Assembly (NCBI GenBank): GCA_027563935.2
Contig: CM050446.2
Coordinates: 26,601,501 to 26,665,500, forward strand
Source of the DNA: Costus lasius
Lineage: Eukaryota > Streptophyta > Magnoliopsida > Zingiberales > Costaceae
Length of the DNA: 64,000 bases
Direction: 5' to 3'
Every line of letters starts with the position of its first letter. Position 1 is the first letter of the stretch. Below the pieces are notes generated by a model. That model had not been told where the DNA came from. It saw only the letters and a program-made list of their open reading frames with translations, and made no database searches. Positions 34,176 to 43,879 of the stretch are shown here, one piece after another. Both the position numbers and the translations under genes were made by a program.

Positions 34176-35495
34176 ATGCCACCAAGTAAGTCTCTTGTAG
34201 ATACGTTTAACTCTTTTATGCAATCTTCTAGGACATCTTATTATCCTGTTAGATGTGAAATTTGTAGATATTTTGATCATTGTTCCTCTAATTGTCTATT
34301 TTTAAATTCCAATTCACCATGGTATCAAGATAATCAATATGATTCTAGATCTTTTTATGATGATCGCTCAAACTATACTTCTGAACCATGCTTTGAGAAA
34401 ACTAAAAAATCTAGCATAGAGATTATGTTTGAAAAGTTCATGAAACAAAATGATGATGTGAGTGAGACCCTCAAACAAATCAATTCTAAGTTGGATGACA
34501 TGGTTGCACACAATGAAATTTTAGAAACCCAATTAGCACAACAAGCATGTTTATTTGAGTTTGATTTGGAAGCTGAAAAGATTGATTTAGAAAATTCCCC
34601 CACTGATTATGATTGTTTTGAGATTGAGCCTTATGTGGACATTAATGCATCTCACTCTGATTTTGATAATTCTGAGATTGATTCCTTTGATAATGTATTA
34701 TTGGAAAAAGTTGAAGAAATTGAAATTGAAAAACCCTCTTTTGATGAAATTGATGCTTTTGATGATATATCATTTATGGTTAAATCTGATGAGTTTGAAA
34801 ATTGTGATATTCATGTACCTCAATTTGATTTTGATGATATTGTTGAGATTAATGATAAATCTTTTGTGGCTAACTCTGGTTCTATTAATTCTTTTGCTAA
34901 CATTGATAAATCTCATGATTTTTTATATGATTCTGATTTTGACTCTTCTGACGATAAATTATTTGTGGGGAGGCAAGAGGAAAATGATTTTGAAGAGTCT
35001 CATCTTGATTTTGTTGTTAATTTTGATATTGAAAAATTGTTTGATGATGAACATGAGGAAATTGAAAAAGATTTGAAAAATACAAACACTGATGAATCTC
35101 ACTCTGATGTTTTGCCCATATCTTTTGTTGAATCTTGTGATTTATTTGAAAAATTATGCTTTGTTGAGAAATCTAATTTGAGACAGAAAGTTTACTTTGA
35201 TGATCCAATGCTTGATTCATTTGATCAAAGTCCTTTTATCATTGCTATTGAAAACATTAATTTGAAGAAAGGACTTATGATTTTACTTTTTGATAAACAT
35301 AGGAAGATCATAAAGATTACTTTGAATGGATTTGAAGATTTTGATTTTAAATTCTGCATATTCAAGAACGCCACATCAATCATGATTTGTATTGAATTCT
35401 GGATATTCGGATTAGTGGCTAAAATTTCTAGACAAAGGAAATGCAGAAAATTATATGCCTTATACTTTGGTACTGATTCACCTGCTTCACCATGA
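34176..35495 (+). CDS. Composite gag-like ORF of a non-autonomous element, 439 aa, intact
   Basis: Order along the protein: a short N-terminus; CCHC knuckle CEICRYFDHCSSNC (about residues 27-40), which binds nucleic acid in gag proteins; a Tyr/Asn/Ser-rich linker; a coiled-coil-prone stretch also found at the end of Element 9 gag (SETLKQINSKLDDM, about 90-110); a long acidic spacer rich in Asp, Glu, Phe and Ser (about 125-330); the segment that precedes RT in full Athila elements (GLMILLFDKHRKIIKIT); and a tail with FWIFGLVAKI and RKLYALYFGTDSPASP. Capsid, protease and RT are absent. The homologous start of Elements 4 and 11 corresponds to an ATG at 34128, but a TAG at 34149-34151 blocks that start here, so ATG 34176 is used. 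The conserved order in three elements suggests function, which is unknown. Confidence 0.75.
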   Translation: MPPSKSLVDTFNSFMQSSRTSYYPVRCEICRYFDHCSSNCLFLNSNSPWYQDNQYDSRSFYDDRSNYTSEPCFEKTKKSSIEIMFEKFMKQNDDVSETLKQINSKLDDMVAHNEILETQLAQQACLFEFDLEAEKIDLENSPTDYDCFEIEPYVDINASHSDFDNSEIDSFDNVLLEKVEEIEIEKPSFDEIDAFDDISFMVKSDEFENCDIHVPQFDFDDIVEINDKSFVANSGSINSFANIDKSHDFLYDSDFDSSDDKLFVGRQEENDFEESHLDFVVNFDIEKLFDDEHEEIEKDLKNTNTDESHSDVLPISFVESCDLFEKLCFVEKSNLRQKVYFDDPMLDSFDQSPFIIAIENINLKKGLMILLFDKHRKIIKITLNGFEDFDFKFCIFKNATSIMICIEFWIFGLVAKISRQRKCRKLYALYFGTDSPASP

Positions 35496-35537
35496 TAACT
35501 GAGTTTAGGTCAAGCTATGGACCTAAAATTAGCGCTT

Positions 35538-35555
35538 CTTGGGAGGCAACCCAAG
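35538..35555 (+). other. Conserved stem-loop after the ORF
   Basis: CTTGGGAGGCAACCCAAG can fold with a 6-bp stem. The same motif follows the gag/pol stop in Elements 9 (45847-45862, one change), 10 (52509-52526) and 11 (about 60481-60496). Confidence 0.65.
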
Positions 35556-37092
35556 CCCTTTTGCCGTAGTTTAGTTTCTTTTATTTTAGTTTATTTTTTG
35601 AATTAATTTTTTTCCTTTTTGCAGGAAAATAAAATTCTTTACGGTTGCACTGCTTTCCTTGGACACCTGCGGCTTCTTCTCCAGATTTGCAGCACCTCTA
35701 GCCACCACTGCATCTGCCTCTGACATCACTGTCTCCAACCGTCGACACTGGATCATACCACCAGCAGATTTTTATTTCTTTTTCTGCCTCTTATTCCATG
35801 ATTTTATTTATTCTTGCAGCAGTTCTTTATTATTGACTCTGATTTTTTTTATGCAGTACTATCTTTTGCACCGGCCGACGATCTCACCTCTATGACTGTA
35901 TTCTCTAGCAGGCCACTAGAGATTACTCACTCTTCTATCGGCACCATCATCATTGCCAGCAGCTCTTCAGTAAAATTTTCAAAAGGCACACCTTTGGACC
36001 TTGCAGCATTTGCCCCGACACTATTTTTGGTCTGAGCCTTATGTATTTGTGGTCTGAGCTTGCTATATAGTTTTGTGAGTATTGTTTGCACTTTCTTGTG
36101 ATTTGATCATTTGATATGATTGTTTACACTTTTCTTCTCCTAAAAGATCTATCACTTTACATCTTCTGACTATATGAATTTCATGCTTCACACATTTTTC
36201 ATTGATTTTGACATATTTGATGCTTAAAGAAAATTTTTATGACTTGAATCCATGTGATGAGAGATGGGTAGATTTTTCTATAATGATGAATATTCATGCA
36301 TGCCTATGAATGGAAATATTACTATTATGCTGAATTTATTTCTTCAATATATATCTACTTGTTGAAATCATTCATTGATTGATGCATATGGGTCTTGGGT
36401 AGGTATGTTGTTTGATGAATGCAATCTAAAAGTGAAACAACTTTCTTGAATAAAATGAGCATATGAGTGTAATTTTTAATTGATGTCAATTGATTAGCCT
36501 AGTTGATGTTTGGTCTATTTTACTATTTGTTGGGAAGGAAGAATCCATGATCCACAAAAATAGTGAGAGACTCCCCTACTTGGCACTGTGTAAAATTGAC
36601 AGTGGTACCTAAGAGATGGGTTGAAGTCTATAAAAAAAAAGAGAAGAAAAATAATAACAATGACTCCTCTACTTGGCACTATGTAAAATTGACAGTGGTA
36701 CCTAAGACAAGAGTTGAAATCCAAAATAAAAAGTATGTATCTATGTGGGTATATGCAGAAATAAAAAAAAATAATTATAAAAAAAAGAGGGGCAAGAAAA
36801 GAGACGTTCTGTGTGGAAAAAGATCTTGGAGAATTTATTCCTGTAAACAAAGGTATGACAGATTTAAACTGAAACAAAGGTGAAATCATGAGACTGAGAT
36901 TCTTTTTATTATGTGAGTTGCGAAGTTTTATTTGATCAAAGTTGTAGATCTTAAAGATTAATTTCATTGGATGATGTATTTATTTGAAATTTGTGCAAAA
37001 CGTTGATGGAATATTTCATGAGTGATTATATTTTAGAAATTTATTTTTCATAAAAGAACATATTTTTCATACTTAGCATTGTTCTTATTTAT
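35556..37092 (+). other. 3' noncoding region of Element 8
   Basis: Frames at 35659-35895 and 35814-36035 are short and have no homologue in related elements. The region contains the tandem hairpin unit at 36569-36702. The conserved stem-loop TTGCTTGAGGACAAGCAA (37093-37110) ends it, 19 bp before the 3' LTR. Confidence 0.65.
36569..36702 (+). repeat. Two ~40-bp conserved units, 93 bp apart
   Basis: Each unit contains CTACTTGGCACT, then a spacer, then GACAGTGGTACC, so CACTGT and ACAGTG can pair in the first copy. Element 10 has the same pair, reversed, at 49206-49247 and 49302-49343. Confidence 0.6.
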
Positions 37093-37129
37093 TTGCTTGA
37101 GGACAAGCAAAGTTTGAGACTTATGTGTT

Positions 37130-39041
37130 TGATGACATCAAAATTCATAGTATATTTTGTGTCATTTCATGTGTCTTTTTGTGTCATATTTATGCTCTTT
37201 TGCTTGTTTTTAAGCCTTATTTGTCAAATATTGCAGAATCTACACCATTTCTTGTTTTTGATCATTTTCAGGTTAAAAGTGCTATATTTTGATGGATTTT
37301 GGAAGATTTGAGCACACCAATGGATTCCAGATGTCGAAACAAAACTACCCATCAATTTTCACTAAATTTGGAGCTAATTTACAAAAATACGGCACTACCG
37401 TATTTTTGGGAGCAACTCTCACGGTACCATATTTCTCAGCAGAAATTCTTTGGCAAAATACGGCACTACCGTATTTTCTAGATAATCTTTCATGGTACCG
37501 TATTTTCCACCGTTTTTGACCAGAAGATTTCAGCAAGAATACGACACTACCGTATATTCGGGCGACACTGTCATGGCACCGTATTTTCTGCCCAGAATTC
37601 ACAGAAGAAAATACGGCACTACCGTATTTTTGAGAGAAATTACCACCGTGCCGTATTTCCAGACAATTATTTATAGAACTTCAGAGGCAAAAATACGGCA
37701 CTACCATATTTTGTGGTACAACATTCACGGTGCCGTATTTTGGGAGGATTTTCGAGAGTTTTTCGGGTCTGAATTTTGCGTGGACCATAACATTTGATCC
37801 AGAGGTCCAAATTGAGATCCGAAAGAAGTACCGGACTCGTATTTAAAAGGAGAAGACGCACGAAGTGGAAGGGGGAATTTTTATCACTAATTGAGAGAGC
37901 AATCGTCAGAGAGGTGGTTAGGGTTTGTCCTCGCGCCGAGAGGCGTAGAGGACATCTCAGAGTGTGATTTTTACATCGAAGCTTCGTCTGGAGTTGGAGA
38001 GCACGCCCCAGAAGTTTCATAGCATTTGGAGTCTGATCGAGGGAGAAATCATCAAAATAGTGGTGACAGCACTGTTCACAAGCGAAATTACGGGTTGTAT
38101 TTCAATTACAACCCTGTTTTGTAACTTTTCTTCCCTTTTTTCTCTTTGTAATCCTCTGAAATCATGGTTTGTTGTAATCCTTTCACCATGAAAGCTTAGA
38201 TCTTCTTTTGGGACATGGGGTGTAATCCCCTTAGTTTGTTAATGACTAGAAAACATTGATTTTTGTCAAGTTTAATTTTAATATGATAATTTTACTTTTG
38301 TGATTGATAGTTCTTTGATTCTCCTTTGTGTCTTAAATATCAGCATGTTTTAGAGTTTTGTGAAATAGACCGAGAGGTTGATCGTTTGAAATTCGGAACC
38401 CTAGGAATCGTTGAGTTTCGAACTATCGTGAGAGATTAGGTAGTTTTTTCGAACTCTGATCTTTAGTGATTTTATTGCCATGTTGAGTTTCTGATACTTT
38501 GGATTGAGTTATTGTGTTAGACTTGATTTGATCTTGCACAAGAGTGAGGATCGAGTCGTCGGAAAACCATAAGTAAAACCTGTGTTGAGTTTCAAGATGC
38601 ACGAGAGTGATCCTTGAGATTCCACTTGAGATGATTGACTTAGAATTCGGATGCACGAGAGTGATCCTTGAGTTCTTTGTTCAATAATTCACTTATCTTT
38701 AGCATTGAGAATAGATCTTGCACGAGAGTGAGGATCGGTTATCTGCATGATTGTCTGCACGAGAGTGAGACAATACCTTTATGAAGTGAATTAGGTCTTT
38801 ATCATAATAGAATTAAACTGACAACCTTTATTTTCTTCTAGTCATTAGAATTAAGGTGGATGAAACCCTAGTCCCAATTTCTCTCTGATTATCTTTTTCG
38901 TGTGTTCTCCATCATTGCTTTTCATCATATTCAGTTTGCTTAGCTAGTGAGAATACAATTATTTGGTACTTAACAATAAGGTCTCTGTGGTTCAATATCT
39001 ATTTTATTACTTCGAGTATCCGTGCACTTGCGGACACAACA
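37130..39041 (+). repeat. 3' LTR of Element 8
   Basis: TGATGACATCAAAATTC to GGACACAACA, 1912 bp. Holds the full palindromic array and a TATA-like ATTTAAAAGG near 37840. Hairpin with GTCCTC/GAGGAC arms at 37927-37953. Followed by TSD ACCAC. Confidence 0.93.
37385..37745 (+). promoter_or_regulatory. Palindromic motif array in the Element 8 LTR
   Basis: About seven repeats of an AATACGGCACTACCGTATTT-like palindrome alternating with CACGGTACC.TATTT, spaced ~30-60 bp. The array ends ~95 bp before a TATA-like site. The same motif type fills the LTRs of Element 10. Confidence 0.65.
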
Positions 39042-39046
39042 ACCAC

Positions 39047-39184
39047 GCACCACTCACAACTTGTGCCCCACTTAATGTCATGGAGGATGTTTGTTCTCCG
39101 AAGGAGACCTCTCCTCACCCCGGGGGGATTGACAGAGCGAAAGAGACTCAAGGGGCCAAGGAAAACACACCAAAGACTCCTTAG
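39047..39184 (+). pseudogene. Element 5 integrase, last residues
   Basis: Joins in frame to LLPYH at 32380 once Element 8 and one TSD copy are removed. The tail reads APLTTCAPLNVMEDVCSPKE, then a Pro/Lys/Glu-rich end, with a stop at 39182-39184. This marks the pol end of Element 5. No domain is recognised in the tail. Confidence 0.65.
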
Positions 39185-39581
39185 GAGCCAAGAGAGACAA
39201 CCCCAAATTTTCAGACGCAAAGGACTCCAAGCACTCACTTGCGCAAAGATCATGGGCCATAAACAGACTCGTGGCCTCGGCCGTAAACGACCTCCAGGCA
39301 GCAGACTCATCCCAAAAACTGCATGAACCATCTTCATGGGCCGTGAATAGACTCATGGCTTTGGCCATAAATGCTCCCACCTTCTGCTTGCCAACAACAG
39401 AGTCTGCCTAGGAAAAGGATGCGTGGAGTTCACGGGCCATGAACGCATTCACGGTCACGGTCGTAAACTGCCCAGAGCCTAACCACCCGCTTGTGGACTC
39501 CTTCCTGCTGAACCCTATGCCATCTTCACGGGCTTCAACCGTAAACGCTCCCGCCTTCTGCCCGTCGACTATAGAGTCCGT
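39185..39581 (+). other. DNA after Element 5 pol, with a palindromic motif cluster
   Basis: From 39252 to 39565 there are repeated ATGGGCC/GGCCAT and ACGGGCC.TGAA pairs. Blocks near 39345 and 39535 share GCTCCC.CCTTCTGC, showing an internal duplication. Probably the 3' noncoding region of Element 5. Confidence 0.45.
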
Positions 39582-39810
39582 TGATAGGGTTGTCGCAAGT
39601 GCATGGTTCTATCGTGTAATAAAAAAGTATCAATCCCATAGGGACTAGGGGTCAAGTACTAACTAATCTGTCAATCAATAGCTAGGTGATCAAATAATGA
39701 AGAGAGTCACTAATATCCTAATACACGAAAGTAAATCAGAGCAAGTTAGAAGTAAATGAAGAGAAAACGGGGGCATGAAAATCTTGAGAGAAAATCAAGG
39801 TTTTAGGTTT
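39582..39810 (-). repeat. LTR fragment, minus strand
   Basis: Starts TGATAGGGTTGTCGCAAGTG and reads like the reverse complement of an Athila-type LTR end (compare TTGTTGT...CGCAAGTGCACGG in Element 10). It is cut by the insertion of Element 9 at 39811. Confidence 0.45.
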
Positions 39811-41428
39811 TGATGACTTAGAATTTTATAGTAAATTTTATATTAATTATATGTTCCTTTTGAGCCATATTATTGGTCAATTATTTCAGAATCTATACTT
39901 TTTTTTTTGTTTTCCATCATTTTTAGGTAAAAAGGGCTTAATTTCAATGGATTTGAAGAAATTAGAGGCTGGAAATGGATTGAGCACAAAATTCAAGTTT
40001 AGGGGGTCAATTTTGTAATTTTTCTGATTTCACACCCCTGTGAAAAATGAACTGAAATTTTCTAGGGGTGTGAAAATAATAAAAAAGGGGAAACAGTGGC
40101 TGCTGCTTGCGCCCGAGTCTTCCTACGCCTCCCGTCTCCAATTTTTCTGACGAAAAATTAGAAGATACAAAGCCCTAATTGGAAAAACGAAAAGAACAGG
40201 ATTATTCTATAAAATCAAAGGAAGATTTCAAACTAGGGATGACGAATTTTAATCGAGCACAGAAGGAGAAATTGTGAAAGGCGCCACCGCATTAGGGTTC
40301 CTCCCTTGGAAGCAACAAAGCCATCTCCGACAACCACATTTTTAGGGAAAGTGCGCCTCATGGAGGAGATGATACACATAAAGTTTTAGATTAAAAGGAG
40401 ATCGATCGAGGGAGAAATAAAAAAAAACGTGGTCGCGACTACTATTCATCGATGGGTTCAAAAGCTGTTCTTCATCAGAATCACGGAGTTGTGAAATTTG
40501 TACCAAAATTTTCACACCCCCGTGAAATCAGTAAAACTTTTATTTACCTTGTGTCGAATTTTGATTTTTTTTAGATGAATTATTATTGCATTTCTCGCTC
40601 CATGATAGCGTAAAAACCTTTTGGGACAGAGGGAGTAATCCCCCTTAATTTCTGAAATGACTAGTTAATCATTATTTTGTCAGTTGTTCTTTGAAATGAT
40701 AATTTTGCTTTTGTGATTATTGACCTTAAAATTTCTAGTTTTGAAATATTAGCATGTCACAGAGTTGGTAATATGGACCGAGAGGTGATTTACGCACTCG
40801 GAACCCTTAAATTATGGTTTTAGGAACTTTGGCTATGAGAATAGATTTATTCTTAAATCCTAATTTTTGTAGCTTATCTACATGTTAATATTTTGATCTA
40901 GGCATTTTATTGATTTAGACATGACATTATGGATCGAGAATTGATTTTGATTATTGGAAACCCTAAAGTAAAATTTGTAAAAATTAAGATATGAGAGTAT
41001 TTAATTTTACTTAAGATTTTGACTTTAGAAATTAAATATATGAGAGCAGATTTAATAACTTAGTCTGATTTACTTTTATTAAACATTGAACAGTAAGTCA
41101 CGAGAGTGAAAACTCGTTCAGTGTAGATTGTACGTCCGAGAGAAGGCAATTTCTTTATATGTAAATTTTATCTTTATCATGATTAGAGTAAATTTTATCT
41201 AATTTATTTATGTCTAGTCATAGAAATTAATAAGGATGAAACCTTATTCCCAGCTTTCTCTCTCTGCAATTCTGCAACAGGTTTCAATTATTTGCTCTTG
41301 CCTTATTTCCATCGCATATTGTCTAATTAGCTAGTAAGAATTCAATTATTTGGTACTTAACACGTAGGCCTATGTGGGTTCGATATCTTTTATTACATTG
41401 ATGTATCCGTACACTTGCGGACACATCA
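39811..41428 (+). repeat. 5' LTR of Element 9
   Basis: TGATGACTTAG to GGACACATCA, 1618 bp. The end is fixed by the primer site that follows. Motif pairs of the TTCACACCCC.GTGAA type lie at 40020-40085 and 40490-40535. Confidence 0.85.
40208..40215 (+). promoter_or_regulatory. TATA-like box in the Element 9 LTR
   Basis: TATAAAAT ~400 bp into the LTR, 120-190 bp downstream of the first palindromic motif pair. Confidence 0.4.
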
Positions 41429-41434
41429 AGTTTT

Positions 41435-41452
41435 TGGCACCGTTGCCAGGGA
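41435..41452 (+). other. Primer-binding site of Element 9
   Basis: TGGCACCGTTGCCAGGGA, two changes from the Athila-type site of Element 8. Confidence 0.85.
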
Positions 41453-42031
41453 CCTTGGTTTTGTTAATATCAAAATAATTGTTAGTATTGCTAGACTAAG
41501 TTTTATTTATCTTTGATTTAACTTTGTTATCTGTTTTTGCAGGTTTTGGATTTTCACAAGTTGTGACGAAAAATCACAGGGCAGTGATTATGCAATTTTT
41601 AAATTTTTTATATTATTTTCACTTTATTTTCATTTTCTATTAGTTTTTATATTCTGACAAAAATTTTAAAAATTCTTAAAAATCTGCATATTTCAGGAGC
41701 TACGAGAATCTGTAAAAAAAAATTTAGGTTTTTCACACCCCGGTGAAATCTGACCTAAAATTTTCACGGGGCTATGAAACCGTGAGCTACTTCGTTTTTT
41801 AGGGTTTTATGAGCTTTCTGATGCTCAAAAAATCTGAAAAAATCACCAAAAATTTCAAAACAATATTTCTGATCAATTGGTGTTGAGAAATTTGCATTAT
41901 GAGACTTTTTGATTTTCTATGTTTTTCATCACACCCCGGTGAAAATTTTGACAGGGCTGTGATTTTCTGAGTTGGGAATTCTTTTTGCTATTTTATGAAA
42001 TTCTGAGTTCATACATTTCTTCTACTTGTTC
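41453..42031 (+). other. 5' leader of Element 9
   Basis: The first ~55 bp match the leaders of Elements 8 and 10 (TTGTTAGTATTGCTAGACTA). From 41728 to 41965 come three or four TTTCACACCCCGGTGAAAAT-like palindromes, as in the LTR. No ORF. Confidence 0.7.
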
Positions 42032-42438
42032 ATGCGCAGGACTCTTAGGTCAGGACCACTAATTCATTAGATCCTGAAATTGAAAAAACTTTTAGATTGC
42101 ATAGGAAACTCAGGGTTGAAGAGAAAAAAGAGAAAGAACCAACCATGAAAGAAAGAAGTCGCTTAGGGATTATGCTGCACCAAATCCACAAGGGATACAC
42201 TCTAGTATAGCCGACTGGCGATAGAGGCTAATAATTTTGAAATTAAACCGGCCTTGCTATCCATGATACAACAAAATCAGTTTGGAGGATCACCACTTGA
42301 GGATCCTAATCAACATCTCTCTCTTTTTCTAGAATATTATGACACCATTAAGATTAATGGTGTATCCAGTGGCGGAGCCACATTATAGCTAGTGGGGGCA
42401 TTTGCCCCCACTCAAATTTTCAAATCAATGGAACATAG

Positions 42439-42469
<31 letters not shown>

Positions 42470-43620
42470 GTTATATGTATAAAAACTATTAATTGCCCCC
42501 ACTAAAAAAATTTTAATCTTTATAATTTTACCCTCATATGTCTGTTGCCCCCATATACCTTCGGGTCCTAGATCCGCCACTGGGTGTATCTAATGATGCT
42601 TTAAAACTGAGATTGTTTCCCTTTTTTCTCAGGGATAGAGCACACGCTTGGCTACAATCCCAACCAACTAGAACGTTCACCACATGGGATCAAGTTTCAA
42701 ATGCTTTCCTTTCTAAGTATTTCCTACCAAGTAAAACAATCTAGTTGAGAAACTAGATTACCAGCTTTGCACAAAGGGATAGCGAGTCATTGAGTGAAGC
42801 ATGGGAGCGCTTTAATGAATTGCAAAGGAAGTGTCCTCACCATGGCTTAGAAAAATGAGTTTTAATTCATACTTTTTATAATGGCCTTCCTTATAGTACT
42901 TGCCTCACTATTGATGCTGCTGCAGGTGGAGCTCTTATGAATAAGAGCATTGATGATGCTTACACCTTGATTGAAGAGATGTCTCTGAACCATAACGAGT
43001 GGACCACAGAAAGAGGAGTGCTATATCGTCCTCCAAATGGTAAGAATGAAAATGATGCATGGCATGCATGACATACCCTAGCAGAAAAGGTAGACTCTTT
43101 GGCTAATAAATTAGATTCTTTCCATATGTAAACTATTATGGCATCATCTATTATCTGTGTCATCTGTGGTAATCAAGGGCATAGTTTTGAAGAATATATG
43201 GTTATTGCTGAATAGGGTGTTGAACAGGTTAATGCTGTGGGGGGCTATAATCAATGTAGAAATAATGATCCCTACTTTAGTACATATAACCCTAGATGGA
43301 GAAATCACCCCAATTTGTCATGGAAAAGTAATCAGGGGGCACAAGTAGATTCTAGACCACAATTCCAACCTAGGAATACTAACCCTAATCCACCACCTAA
43401 ATCTAGCTTGGAGGTAATGTTTAAAAAATTTATGAGTACTCAGATGAAACAAAATGAAGATGTGAATGAGACCCTTAAGCAAATTAACTCTAGGATGGAT
43501 AACATAAATTCTATGGTGAAAAACATGAGTGCCTATATCAAAATACTAGAAACCCAAATAACACAGCAAGCTAGCACATCTTATAGAGCCCCAGGGAAAT
43601 TGCCTACTAACCTAAACTAA
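42032..43620 (+). pseudogene. gag of Element 9, split by a MITE
   Basis: Starts ATG 42032 (MRRTLRSGPL), matching MRRSLRSGPL in Element 10. The capsid region has MIQQNQFGGSPLEDPNQHLS, then [MITE 42367-42582], LKLRLFPFFLRDRAHAWLQS, and ERFNELQRKCPHHG. The knuckle reads CVICGNQGHSFEEY: the final Cys has become Tyr, so the zinc site is lost. A Gln/Asn-rich C-terminus with SLEVMFKKFM and ETLKQINSRMD ends at 43620. Stops at 42068, 42742 and elsewhere, plus frameshifts, make it dead. Without the MITE and one TSD copy the capsid frame reads on (NGVSNDALK), which confirms the insertion. Confidence 0.88.
42367..42582 (+). mobile_element. Non-autonomous hAT MITE, copy 2
   Basis: 216 bp with inverted ends CAGTGGCGGAGCC and ATCCGCCACTG. 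Perfect 8-bp TSD GGTGTATC (42359-42366 and 42583-42590), as expected for hAT. An AT microsatellite lies inside. Same family as 5637-5854. Confidence 0.92.
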
Positions 43621-43879
43621 ACCCTAGAGAGCACTGTAATGCTATAACTACCCGAGGTGGACAATAGTAAGATGAACTAAGGGGTAGACCTGATGATGTT
43701 GAAGAGGAGCCTGACATTGAACCTAGTAGTGAGCCAGCCTTAGAGACACCACCAGCCTATGTGCAACTCCACCCTAGCTCACCATCTCATGGATGTGATG
43801 AGCCACGCCAGCCTGATGTTCCTAGACCTAGCTCACCTACTCCATATAGGCCTCCCATACCTTTTCCTTAGAGACTTGT

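Larger units (their letters stand above)
32381..39041 (+). mobile_element. Element 8: young non-autonomous Athila-like retrotransposon
   Basis: 5' LTR 32381-33861, primer site, one composite ORF (34176-35495), a long noncoding part and 3' LTR 37130-39041. Perfect TSD ACCAC (32376-32380 and 39042-39046). The LTRs differ at only ~1.5-2% of sites in the samples I compared (about 195 and 660 bp), the lowest divergence in the window. No capsid, protease, RT, RNase H, integrase or third ORF, so movement would need proteins from another element. Confidence 0.93.

Noticed and set aside
34609..35076. 155-codon Leu/Ile-rich frame that looks like a membrane protein
   Set aside because: It is an out-of-phase reading of the acidic GAT-rich part of the 439-aa ORF.
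36515..36967. 150-codon minus-strand frame in the 3' noncoding region of Element 8
   Set aside because: Phe/Ile-rich reading of AT-rich DNA, and it overlaps the conserved hairpin units.
38999..39337. 112-codon and related minus-strand frames at the Element 8 right edge
   Set aside because: They cross the LTR/flank junction at 39041, so they cannot be old genes.
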